From: Lachnoclostridium phytofermentans
GTDB taxonomy: Bacteria > Bacillota > Clostridia > Lachnospirales > Lachnospiraceae
Direction: 5' to 3'
Assembly: GCF_000733755.1 (NCBI RefSeq)
Contig: NZ_JPOF01000002.1
Coordinates: forward strand, 124,001-188,000
DNA length: 64,000 nucleotides
Position 1 is the first letter of the stretch, and the number at the start of each line of letters is the position of its first letter. This document shows, one piece after another, positions 53,747-62,053 of this stretch. Under the pieces are notes generated by a model. That model searched no databases, was not told the DNA's origin, and saw nothing but the letters and a program-made list of their open reading frames with translations. A program made the translations under genes and the position numbers.

Positions 53747-53805
53747 ATGAAAACCTCTATTCTGTCGCTTTCGCGTTTATTTATAACGATACAAACTTTG
53801 TGGAC
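53747..53805 (-). repeat. Degenerate leader element before murF
   Basis: Minus strand: ACAAAGTTTGT, then AACGCGAAAGCGACAGAATAGAGG, in which CGC/GCG can pair and the end contains the ribosome-binding site. GCGACAGAAT.GAG is also found before the mrp gene at 4423. Weak member of the family. Confidence 0.4.
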
Positions 53806-53817
53806 GAATACAAAGCG

Positions 53818-55299
53818 TTAGAGAGCATTTCTTTGTTCTAATGTCATCTCATCAATGATATCTTTTATCAATTCTCTATCATCCATATGATACTTCACAC
53901 CACGTATTTCTTGATAATTTTCATGACCTTTACCAGCAATCAAAATAATGTCTCCTTCTCTTGCTGTTAAAATACTGTGACGTATTGCTTCTTTACGATC
54001 TAGTATCGCAGTATATTCCCCTTTTCCACGCTTTACTCCAACTACAATATCATTTAAGATATCCTGTGGTTCTTCAAATCTTGGATTATCTGAAGTAACT
54101 ATCGTGTAATCCGCTAAATTTGAAGATATCTCACCCATCTCGAAACGGCGGTCTTTCGAACGATTCCCCCCGCAGCCAAACAAGCATACCAAACGTTTCG
54201 GCTCATACTCTCTTAGGGTAGATAATACACTTTGAAGACTCATCGCATTATGGGCATAGTCAATCATCATGGTAAATTTCTTAGAAACCTCCACTGGCTC
54301 AACTCTGCCTTTTACCTTTACTTTAGTTAATACTTCCTTGATACGTTCTGTACTAATATTAAAATGTCTACATATTGCAATTGCTGTTAGAGAGTTGTAA
54401 ACAGTAAATTTTCCTGGTATATTAACCTGAACTGAGAAATTACATAGTCCACTCACCTTATATAATACCATTAAATTGCCAAGTTTGGAATGTAAATCGA
54501 TATCGATTGCTCTTAAATCTGCTTTTTCACTAAGTCCATAAGTCTCAAGCGAACAAGTATGACCGCTTAGCACCTGTTCCATATGTTTATCGTCTATATT
54601 AGCAATACCCACTCTACACTGCTTAAATAAAAGTCCTTTACATGCCATGTATTCCTCAAAATTTTGATGCTCTCCTGGACCAATATGATCAGGTTCCATG
54701 TTTGTAAATACACCAAAGTCAAAGGTAAATCCGCTCACACGATGAAGCATTAACCCTTGGGAAGAAACCTCCATAACAACACAAGTACACCCGGCCTCCA
54801 CCATTTGTGCAAAATACTGTTGAACTAAATAAGATTCTGGAGTTGTATTATTCGCTGGAATCACAGTATCTCCAATAATCGTCTCAATGGTACCTATCAA
54901 ACCTGTTTTAATTCCAGCCTCACTTAAGATAGCATGCACCATATAGGTCGAGGTTGTCTTTCCCTTGGTTCCAGTAATACCTATCGTCTTTAGCTTTTCT
55001 GCTGGATAATCAAAATACGCTGCAGATAAAATTGCAAGTGCTTCTCTTGTATTAGCTACTAATAATAATGTAACACCCTCTGGTACTGATACATCTTTTT
55101 CAGCCACGATAACGCTAGCACCCTTTTCAATGACTTCTTCTACATAGGAATGTCCATCACTTACTACTCCAGCAATACATACAAAAATAGAATCTTTTTC
55201 TACTTTTCTAGAATCATAACATAAAGTACTGATTTCTTTCTCAAGAGTTCCGTTTTTACATTGGTAAGTTAATCGCTCTAATAACTTGGTTAACTTCAT
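53818..55299 (-). CDS. murE: UDP-N-acetylmuramyl-tripeptide synthetase MurE (meso-DAP type)
   Basis: 493 residues. Adds the third amino acid of the stem peptide. Motifs: DSIFVCIAGVVSDGHSYVEE, ATP loop GITGTKGKTTSTYMVH, NNTTPESYLVQQYF, EVSSQGLMLHRVSGF, TNMEPDHIG, MIDYAHNAMSLQSVL and GCGGNRSKDRR. The DNPR motif (TSDNPRFEEP) marks enzymes that use meso-diaminopimelate rather than lysine. GAGGATATTACT precedes ATG 55299. Upstream lies a gap with a 12-bp tandem repeat; murE is probably first in the murE-murF-priA transcript. Confidence 0.97.
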   Translation of the reverse strand: MKLTKLLERLTYQCKNGTLEKEISTLCYDSRKVEKDSIFVCIAGVVSDGHSYVEEVIEKGASVIVAEKDVSVPEGVTLLLVANTREALAILSAAYFDYPAEKLKTIGITGTKGKTTSTYMVHAILSEAGIKTGLIGTIETIIGDTVIPANNTTPESYLVQQYFAQMVEAGCTCVVMEVSSQGLMLHRVSGFTFDFGVFTNMEPDHIGPGEHQNFEEYMACKGLLFKQCRVGIANIDDKHMEQVLSGHTCSLETYGLSEKADLRAIDIDLHSKLGNLMVLYKVSGLCNFSVQVNIPGKFTVYNSLTAIAICRHFNISTERIKEVLTKVKVKGRVEPVEVSKKFTMMIDYAHNAMSLQSVLSTLREYEPKRLVCLFGCGGNRSKDRRFEMGEISSNLADYTIVTSDNPRFEEPQDILNDIVVGVKRGKGEYTAILDRKEAIRHSILTAREGDIILIAGKGHENYQEIRGVKYHMDDRELIKDIIDEMTLEQRNAL

Positions 55300-55440
55300 A
55301 GTAATATCCTCATTTCTTTTCTATTCAAATTTTTAAACCCAACTTTACTAACAATCTATTCCTATCTTATCTATATTTATCATAAATTTCTATGGTATTT
55401 TCTGCTTGAATTCATTCAATATCTGTTATAATTTTTTTGT

Positions 55441-55512
55441 TTTGTTTTTTGCTTTGTTTTTTGCTTTGTTTTTTGCTTTGTTTTTTGCTTTGTTTTTTGC
55501 TTTGTTTTTTAT
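55441..55512. repeat. 12-bp tandem repeat upstream of murE
   Basis: Five perfect units of TTTGTTTTTTGC (55441-55500) and a sixth partial one to 55512 (plus-strand reading), within the 326-base gap between glgA and murE. On the murE strand the units read GCAAAAAACAAA, giving A-tracts about one helical turn apart. The gap holds no gene. Confidence 0.95.
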
Positions 55513-55587
55513 TTTATATTCTAATTAAACTATTGGTATAGTATTTATCTTGTATGATTATAGTATGAGATATTTTACACGAGAAAT

Positions 55588-55614
55588 TCCCACGGTTCTA
55601 TTCAAACCGTGGGA
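55588..55614 (-). terminator. Hairpin after glgA, probable terminator
   Basis: Perfect 10-bp stem TCCCACGGTT (55588-55597) with AACCGTGGGA (55605-55614), 7-base loop, 11 bases after the glgA stop. The following U-tract on the minus strand is short (ATTTCTC). Confidence 0.65.
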
Positions 55615-55625
55615 TCTAATGTTAT

Positions 55626-57062
55626 TTATAGTAATTCGTATAATTCTTCATATTTTCTCGCAGAAGTACTCCACGAAAAATCTTTAGCCATACCTCTATC
55701 AATAATTTTATTCCATTCTCGTTTTTTATTATGAAATATTTCTTTAGCATACCGGATGGTATCTAACATCTCATGAGCATTGTAGTTTTTAAAACTAAAT
55801 CCTGTTCCAGTACTTTCGTATTGGTTATATGGTTCTACAGTATCTACAAGACCACCGGTTTCTCTCACAATTGGAACTGTACCATATCTTAAACTCATTA
55901 GCTGACTTAAACCACAAGGTTCAAATAGTGATGGCATCAAGAATGCATCACATGCAGCATAAATTTTATGGGAGCGTTCATTCGAATAAAAGATATTTGC
56001 AGAAACTCGATTGCTATACTTCCAAGCAAAATGGCGAAATAGATTTTCATATCTTTCTTCACCAGTTCCAAGGACAATAAGCTCAGTATCCTCTGCACAT
56101 AATTCTTCCATCACGCATTCAATCAAATCCAATCCTTTTTGATCTGTTAAGCGTGAAACTATTCCAATCATAAAAACTTTGTCATCCACCGCAAGACCTA
56201 ATTCCTGCTGAAGTGCACGCTTATTTTTTATCTTTTCTTTTCTAAAGTTTTTCGCATTATATGGATAGGTGATAAGAGCATCCGAGTCTGGATTATACTC
56301 CTCATAATCAATGCCATTTACGATGCCACGTAGGGAATTAGAACGAGCGCGCATTAGTCCATCCAATCCTTCCCCATAAAAAGACATAGTAATCTCTTTC
56401 GCATAAGTATTGCTAACCGTTGTCACATAATCAGCATATACAATGCCACCTTTTAAATAATTTGCATCACCATATGCTTCCAATTTGTCAGGTGTAAAAT
56501 AGTACCCAGATAGCGCTGTTATATCTTGTACCGTCTTTTTATCCCAAACACCTTGGAACCTTAGATTGTGTATTGTCATTATCGTTTTTATGCCACGATA
56601 AAATTCATTTTCTTGAAAGCTATCATGTAAAAATACTGGAATTAACCCTGTCTGCCAATCATGGCAATGTATGATATCTGGTCTAAAGTCAAGAGCCGGA
56701 AGACAGGATAATGTTGCTTTACTAAAAAAAGCGAACTTTTCAATATCTTCGTAAATGTTACCATATGGTTTACTTCCTGTAAAATAAAATTCATTGTCAA
56801 TAAAATAAAACCATATTCCCTCATACTGATATTCTAATACTCCGACATATTGTGTTCTCCAATTTAAGTTCATGTAAAAATGCGTACGATATTGCATTTT
56901 ATCCTTCCACTGTCTTGGTATTGACATATAATTTGGGAGAATAACACGAACATCGAAGTTTTCTTGATCTATGTATTTTGGTAAAGAACCTACCACATCA
57001 GCTAGACCACCCGTTTTTATGAATGGAACGCCTTCCGATGCAACGAATAAAATCTTTTTCAT
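55626..57062 (-). CDS. glgA: Glycogen synthase (ADP-glucose type, GT5)
   Basis: 478 residues. Transfers glucose from ADP-glucose to the alpha-1,4-glucan. The N-terminal KTGGLADVVGSLPKYI is the ADP-glucose binding signature; also HCHDWQTGLIPVFL, IMTIHNLRFQGVWDK, GIDYEEYNP, GIVSRLTDQKGLDLI, and the C-terminal MPSLFEPCGLSQLMSLRYG and RETGGLVDTVEPY. GGAGG precedes ATG 57062. No other glycogen gene is adjacent; it seems a single-gene unit between spo0A and murE. Provides storage polymer, useful before sporulation. Confidence 0.97.
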   Translation of the reverse strand: MKKILFVASEGVPFIKTGGLADVVGSLPKYIDQENFDVRVILPNYMSIPRQWKDKMQYRTHFYMNLNWRTQYVGVLEYQYEGIWFYFIDNEFYFTGSKPYGNIYEDIEKFAFFSKATLSCLPALDFRPDIIHCHDWQTGLIPVFLHDSFQENEFYRGIKTIMTIHNLRFQGVWDKKTVQDITALSGYYFTPDKLEAYGDANYLKGGIVYADYVTTVSNTYAKEITMSFYGEGLDGLMRARSNSLRGIVNGIDYEEYNPDSDALITYPYNAKNFRKEKIKNKRALQQELGLAVDDKVFMIGIVSRLTDQKGLDLIECVMEELCAEDTELIVLGTGEERYENLFRHFAWKYSNRVSANIFYSNERSHKIYAACDAFLMPSLFEPCGLSQLMSLRYGTVPIVRETGGLVDTVEPYNQYESTGTGFSFKNYNAHEMLDTIRYAKEIFHNKKREWNKIIDRGMAKDFSWSTSARKYEELYELL

Positions 57063-57204
57063 ACGTTATGCCTCCGTAATTTTATTATTGCAATTCCCTT
57101 CTATCATTGCTTACATTCGATTTTATTTTATAATCTTCTTGTATGCAATTACCGATAAAAATAATTATACAATACAATGCAATAATAGAAAAGAGGCAAA
57201 ATCA

Positions 57205-58005
57205 TCACATTCTCAGCTTATACTCTAAACGGATTTTATCCGCAATTAAAGCTACAAACTCTGAATTTGTTGGTTTACCTTTTCCGTTACTAACGGTATA
57301 ACCAAACAAATCATCTATGGTATCCATCTTACCTCTACTCCAAGCAACCTCAATCGCATGACGGATTGCTCTTTCAACTCTGCTTGGCGTTGTCTTATGA
57401 CGCTTTGCGATGGATGGGTATAGCTGTTTTGTTATGGAGTTTAACATTTCAGTATCATCAACCGACATCATAATCGCATCTCTTAGATACTGATACCCTT
57501 TGATATGTGCAGGTACACCGATTTCATGAATGATATTGGTAACATCTGACTCCAAATTTTTCTCTTTATAAGCTGCAGGATTATCAAATGTATTTAATTT
57601 GTGGTTATCCACTAATTTAATATGATAATCTGCTTTTAATTGCTTAATTCTACTTAATACAGTGTTATTATCGAACGGTTTCAAAATATAATAACTAGCA
57701 CCTAATTCAAAAGCATTTTCAGTAACACGCTCTTGACCGATTGCTGTAATGACAATAAAGGATGGTGCTTTTTTAAATTCAGAACTTTTTTTGATCTTTT
57801 CCATCACTCCCAGCCCGTCTAACTTTGGCATGATTAAGTCCAATAAGACAACATCTGGATTTTTATCTTTGATTACTTCTAATGCTTCGAGACCATTTTC
57901 TGCTCTTCCAATAACTTCGACATCATTATCATTCTTTAGTACTTCTTCTAACAAATTTAACATTCTGATGTTGTCGTCAACGATTACCACACTTATTTTC
58001 CCCAT
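57205..58005 (-). CDS. spo0A: Sporulation master response regulator Spo0A
   Basis: 266 residues. Receiver domain with acidic pocket (IVDDN), phosphorylation site Asp56 in [13 protein letters not shown], Thr in VITAIG and Lys in YILKPFD. After a linker, the Spo0A-specific DNA-binding domain: [40 protein letters not shown] and [14 protein letters not shown]. Phospho-Spo0A binds TGNCGAA boxes to start sporulation. AGGAGG precedes ATG 58005. It follows spoIVB, as in most spore formers. Confidence 0.98.
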   Translation of the reverse strand: MGKISVVIVDDNIRMLNLLEEVLKNDNDVEVIGRAENGLEALEVIKDKNPDVVLLDLIMPKLDGLGVMEKIKKSSEFKKAPSFIVITAIGQERVTENAFELGASYYILKPFDNNTVLSRIKQLKADYHIKLVDNHKLNTFDNPAAYKEKNLESDVTNIIHEIGVPAHIKGYQYLRDAIMMSVDDTEMLNSITKQLYPSIAKRHKTTPSRVERAIRHAIEVAWSRGKMDTIDDLFGYTVSNGKGKPTNSEFVALIADKIRLEYKLRM

Positions 58006-58462
58006 TACGAGTCCTCCTAAATTTCTTTTCCTTCCGATATCATACGAAGATTAAAGATAGTTATTATGAAAGGGGCCCAATTCCTTTCAAGCATAAGTTT
58101 TTTCTTACCTATTATGACACCATCTACCTTACATAATATGCGCGCTATATCAGTAAAGTTGTCTTGTATGATTTATAACTGTCACTATTAACACGAAAAA
58201 CAATTTGTTTACAATAATCTTCGGCAAGATTACTATGTTAAATTCTAAATCTAGAATAGAAGAATGCAAATTGTAATAATTTGTTAACAGCTACAGGAAA
58301 ATTATACCCATATTTTCCCAAATTTTCAATTCTATTTTAACGCATTATTCGACAGAAAGTCAATCCACTTTTTAACATTTTTAATTTATTTTATTATTTT
58401 CCACTAAAAAAGTTTCTATAATAAAGCAATCGACTTTCTGTTTTATGAGTATAGAAACAGCT
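58006..58462. other. spo0A upstream region (457 bases, no gene)
   Basis: Holds candidate signals only. TTGAAA with CATAAT at 16 bases (about 58067-58096, minus strand) could be a promoter. A perfect 0A box TGTCGAA is present at 58348-58354 (minus strand), far upstream. Inverted repeats near the spoIVB stop (AATAAAGC/GCTTTATT; CAGAAAGTC/GACTTTCTG) may end the spoIVB message, but lack a clear U-tract. Confidence 0.4.
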
Positions 58463-59800
58463 TTATTGTTGGATTATCTCGAGCATATTTTCTATGAATG
58501 TGCCATATCCCATCGAAGCATCACGAATAAAAACATGGGTTACTGCTCCTACTAATTTCCCATTTTGAATAATAGGACTACCACTCATCCCTTGAACAAT
58601 TCCCCCGGTTAATTCCTTCAAACGCTCATCTGTTATTTTAATTACCAAACCTTTACTATGAGACTTATTTCCAAAATCAATACTTTCAATGGATATCTTG
58701 TATTCTTTTATTTGACCTTCCACATTACAAAGTATAGTAGCATCACCAGTTTTAATTTCCTGCTTTAACGCAATTGGTATGGGATTATTATAAACATTAT
58801 TCGAAACGCGTTTATAAATATCAGATGTATTTACAATTTGTCCAAAGATACCTTGTGGAGTATTTTTTGTAATGGTACCAATACGATTTAAAGAGTTTTC
58901 ATGGATAACTCCACTTAATTCACCTGGTTGTCCTGACTTACCTTTAATGATATTTACAACTTCTGCATCATATACTCCACCTGTTTTTACTGACATTAAA
59001 AGTCCGGTATCCACGTCTGTAATCCCATGTCCAAGCGCTCCATAATCACCTGTGGTAGTAACAAAAGTTAATGTTCCAATTCCTTGAGTATCGTCTCGAA
59101 TCCATGTCCCTATTTTAAATTCTCCTGTTGCTGTTGCTACTGGTTGTACTTTTAGAGTTACATATTGTGTGTCTCTTTTGACTTTTAATGAAACTGGCTG
59201 ACCATTACATGCTTGAATAATTTGTATCAATTCTTCTTTACTGGCTAATCTTTGATTGTTCGCTTCCATGATGTAATCACCTGTTTTTAGTATATTAAGC
59301 GCAGGCTCATAATTCATACCATCTTTAGACATTACCTCTGCTGTTCCAAGGACTAGAATTCCATCCGTCTCTAACGTGATACCTATTGTTCCCCCACAGG
59401 GAATGACTTCTATAGTGTCAATGACATCAAGCGATATATTTTTAATAGACAGCCATCCAAATAACTTAAGATTTACTTTATAAGAGCCCGTTTTATTTGC
59501 TTGTAGCAGAAATGGCTTATTAAGATCTATGTGAATCTGACCCGCAGGTACATTCGATTTTGTTATTTGTGAAACAGTTACATCATTGCTTTCTATTTCT
59601 GCTTGTATTGGAACTTTAAGATTAAAACTCTGCGACTTATCAACTAAGATTCTAATCTTATCGGGTATTGCTTTGTTTAATATATAATAGGAAAATAAGA
59701 AGATACCTATGATATCAAGTATTAAAAAAACCACTAAAAATCTTCGGTACCCTCTTTTTCTCGGATCGGCATTTATTTCCCCAGTGTGTGATTTATGCAT
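58463..59800 (-). CDS. spoIVB: SpoIVB serine peptidase (S55), sigma-K checkpoint signal
   Basis: 445 residues. One N-terminal membrane helix (~20-42) for secretion from the forespore, a PDZ domain (~150-225, ALNILKTGDYIMEANNQ with VSLKVKRD), then the S55 peptidase domain with His in DYGALGHGITDVDTG and the catalytic Ser in GIVQGMSGSPIIQNGKLVGA. In Bacillus it cleaves SpoIVFA and thereby activates sigma-K processing in the mother cell. AGGAGATTAGT precedes ATG 59800. Between recN and spo0A, the conserved order. Confidence 0.97.
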   Translation of the reverse strand: MHKSHTGEINADPRKRGYRRFLVVFLILDIIGIFLFSYYILNKAIPDKIRILVDKSQSFNLKVPIQAEIESNDVTVSQITKSNVPAGQIHIDLNKPFLLQANKTGSYKVNLKLFGWLSIKNISLDVIDTIEVIPCGGTIGITLETDGILVLGTAEVMSKDGMNYEPALNILKTGDYIMEANNQRLASKEELIQIIQACNGQPVSLKVKRDTQYVTLKVQPVATATGEFKIGTWIRDDTQGIGTLTFVTTTGDYGALGHGITDVDTGLLMSVKTGGVYDAEVVNIIKGKSGQPGELSGVIHENSLNRIGTITKNTPQGIFGQIVNTSDIYKRVSNNVYNNPIPIALKQEIKTGDATILCNVEGQIKEYKISIESIDFGNKSHSKGLVIKITDERLKELTGGIVQGMSGSPIIQNGKLVGAVTHVFIRDASMGYGTFIENMLEIIQQ

Positions 59801-59911
59801 ACTAATCTCCTGCCTTTCTCATAACATATGCACTTCATGACATAACATAAAACTTTTTGATTTCATGTCATATCATAAGAACCTCATGTTACTAACTTTC
59901 CCTCAGAATAC

Positions 59912-59941
59912 AAAAAGGATATACCGTATTAGTATATCCTT
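59912..59941 (-). terminator. Intrinsic terminator of recN
   Basis: Perfect 10-bp stem AAGGATATAC (59915-59924) with GTATATCCTT (59932-59941), 7-base loop, followed on the minus strand by TTTTTG. About 105 bases after the recN stop, so spoIVB probably has its own promoter. Confidence 0.8.
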
Positions 59942-60046
59942 AATTTTTAATTTCTTTCTGAGTTTAGTATGCGTAAATCATTTATTTTCAAACTAGGATT
60001 TTAAGTCTTTGTTGCCAATCCTCTTTTTGTTATCTATGACAGCAAT

Positions 60047-61732
60047 TTATCGATATTTTTTTGTATTGTTGGCTAACTCTTTCATTTCTAAAGCACTAGT
60101 TAAAACTGTGTCCGTAATTTTGGCTCCGCCAAGAATTCTTGCAAGTTCTTCAATAACTTCTGTTTCTTCTAACTGGCGTATATTCGTATTCGTTGTAATA
60201 CCATCGGTATTTTTTTCAATAATATAATGAGTATCTGCCATAGCAGCAATCTGAGGTAGATGTGTAATACATAAAATCTGATGTTCACCTGCTAATAATC
60301 CTAATTTCTCAGATACCTTTTGAGCAGTTCTTCCACTGATACCTACATCAATTTCATCAAAAATTAATGTCTGAATATCATCTTTTTTAGCCATAACCGA
60401 TTTCATTGCCAGCATGATTCTTGACAATTCACCACCAGATGCAATTTTCGCTAATTGCCTAATTGGTTCTCCTGGATTAGTAGATATCATAAATTCGGCT
60501 TCATCCAATCCATTCACTGTATAATTGTTAAGTTCCTTCATATCTATCTCAAATTTAACATCCAAGAAATTCAAATCAATTAATGCAGCTTTCATCTTTT
60601 CTGCTAGTTGTAATGATGTTTTTTTACGAATAGACGTTAATATCTTACATTCTTTTCTAAGCACTTCCTCTGTTACAGCTATTTTTTGTCTTAACTCCTG
60701 CAAATATTCATCATAAGCTTCGTATTTTTTCTTCTTTGCTTCCTGATTTTTGTAATAATTAAAGATCTCACTAATACTATTTCCATACTTTGATTTTAAA
60801 TGATTAATTAAATTTAAGCGATTTTCAACATCCGTAAAACCATCTAGACTATCACTAGAATCATTTAAATACTCGGAAACATCACGATTGAAATCATTCA
60901 GTAACCCCTCAATATCGATTAATTGAGTTAAAAATCCATTTAACTGCAAATCATACTCCGAAATCTTACTTAAATATTTTACAGCTCGACTAATTAAATC
61001 AGCTGCGCTATCTGTACTATCTGATGTCTGTTTGTAAGCTGCTGAAAGATTTTCATTAATTAAATTCGCATTGGATAATTTCTTATATTCTGCCTGCAAG
61101 CTAATATCTTCATCCATCACAAGCTTCGCTTCTTCAATCTCCTTCATCTCATACTCTAAGAAGGAAAGTTCTCTTAAACGCTTGTCCTCATCAATCTCTG
61201 CATTATCATATTCTTCTTTTAGTTTCTGATAGGTATGATATAATTCTTGTACTCTTTCTTTATGTACCGCCACCTCTTCTTTTGCAAATCGGTCAATCAT
61301 CTCTAGATGCTTGTGTTTATATAATAAGGACTGATGTTCGTGCTGTCCGTGGATATCTAGCAATAACGTAGCTATATCTTTTAACAATTGAGCGGTTACA
61401 TTCTCACCGTTTAATTTACAGATGCTTCTTCCATTCGACATAATCTTTCTGGAAATTAAAATCTGACCTTCTTCCTTTGGTAAATCATTCTCTTCCAGTA
61501 GCTTTAATACCTCTGGTCGATTGGTCACAAACACTAATTCAACTAACGCATAATCACTATTTTTTCGAATAATGTCTTTGGTCACCTTACCGCCAAGTGC
61601 AACATTAATGGAATCAATTAAGATAGACTTACCGGCTCCGGTTTCACCTGTTAATATATTCAAATGATCCTTAAAATAAACTTCAACCTCATCTATAATG
61701 GCGAAATTTTTAACATGCAGACTTAGCAGCAT
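60047..61732 (-). CDS. recN: DNA repair protein RecN (SMC-like ATPase)
   Basis: 561 residues. Walker A GETGAGKSILIDSINVALGG near the N-terminus, LLDIHGQHEHQSLL, two coiled-coil arms (~160-210 and ~310-370), then the ABC signature ASGGELSRIMLAMKSV, Walker B TLIFDEIDVGISG and ITHLPQIAAMAD. Acts early in double-strand break repair in the cytoplasm. AGGAGG precedes ATG 61732. In Bacillus it also lies just before spoIVB; the usual argR neighbour upstream is missing, and a surface-protein gene is found instead. Confidence 0.97.
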   Translation of the reverse strand: MLLSLHVKNFAIIDEVEVYFKDHLNILTGETGAGKSILIDSINVALGGKVTKDIIRKNSDYALVELVFVTNRPEVLKLLEENDLPKEEGQILISRKIMSNGRSICKLNGENVTAQLLKDIATLLLDIHGQHEHQSLLYKHKHLEMIDRFAKEEVAVHKERVQELYHTYQKLKEEYDNAEIDEDKRLRELSFLEYEMKEIEEAKLVMDEDISLQAEYKKLSNANLINENLSAAYKQTSDSTDSAADLISRAVKYLSKISEYDLQLNGFLTQLIDIEGLLNDFNRDVSEYLNDSSDSLDGFTDVENRLNLINHLKSKYGNSISEIFNYYKNQEAKKKKYEAYDEYLQELRQKIAVTEEVLRKECKILTSIRKKTSLQLAEKMKAALIDLNFLDVKFEIDMKELNNYTVNGLDEAEFMISTNPGEPIRQLAKIASGGELSRIMLAMKSVMAKKDDIQTLIFDEIDVGISGRTAQKVSEKLGLLAGEHQILCITHLPQIAAMADTHYIIEKNTDGITTNTNIRQLEETEVIEELARILGGAKITDTVLTSALEMKELANNTKKYR

Positions 61733-61940
61733 AATTCCCTCCTATGAATTATTAATCAAACATATGTTCGTTTTTTCTTATTCTAGCACAACTTGTATAT
61801 AAGTTCAATCCCTGATTTTTTAAAAAATAAAAATTGTCATTATGCTTGGTGTTCTATCTTATTTTTGTTCAATATAACAATTAAGAAAACAGAAGCGTTA
61901 TATAAAATCCAAAACTAATCCCTTCACTATGTACTAAGAC

Positions 61941-61999
61941 AAAAAAACTCTGCACCTAATCATATGCTAAAACTTCCATACGAACTTAAGGTGCAGAGT
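61941..61999 (-). terminator. Intrinsic terminator of the Ig-like surface protein gene
   Basis: Perfect 11-bp stem ACTCTGCACCT (61947-61957) with AGGTGCAGAGT (61989-61999) and seven T after it on the minus strand (61941-61947). It lies 55 bases after the stop of the Ig-like gene; the rest of the 61733-62053 gap shows no gene. Confidence 0.85.
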
Positions 62000-62053
62000 C
62001 AATTTAATCGCTTTATATTTGTAACATCGTTATGTTTAAAATAACTTTTCTTA

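Noticed and set aside
55441-55512. Possible CRISPR-like or coding repeat
   Set aside because: The units are contiguous 12-mers with no spacers and no open frame use; a simple tandem repeat.
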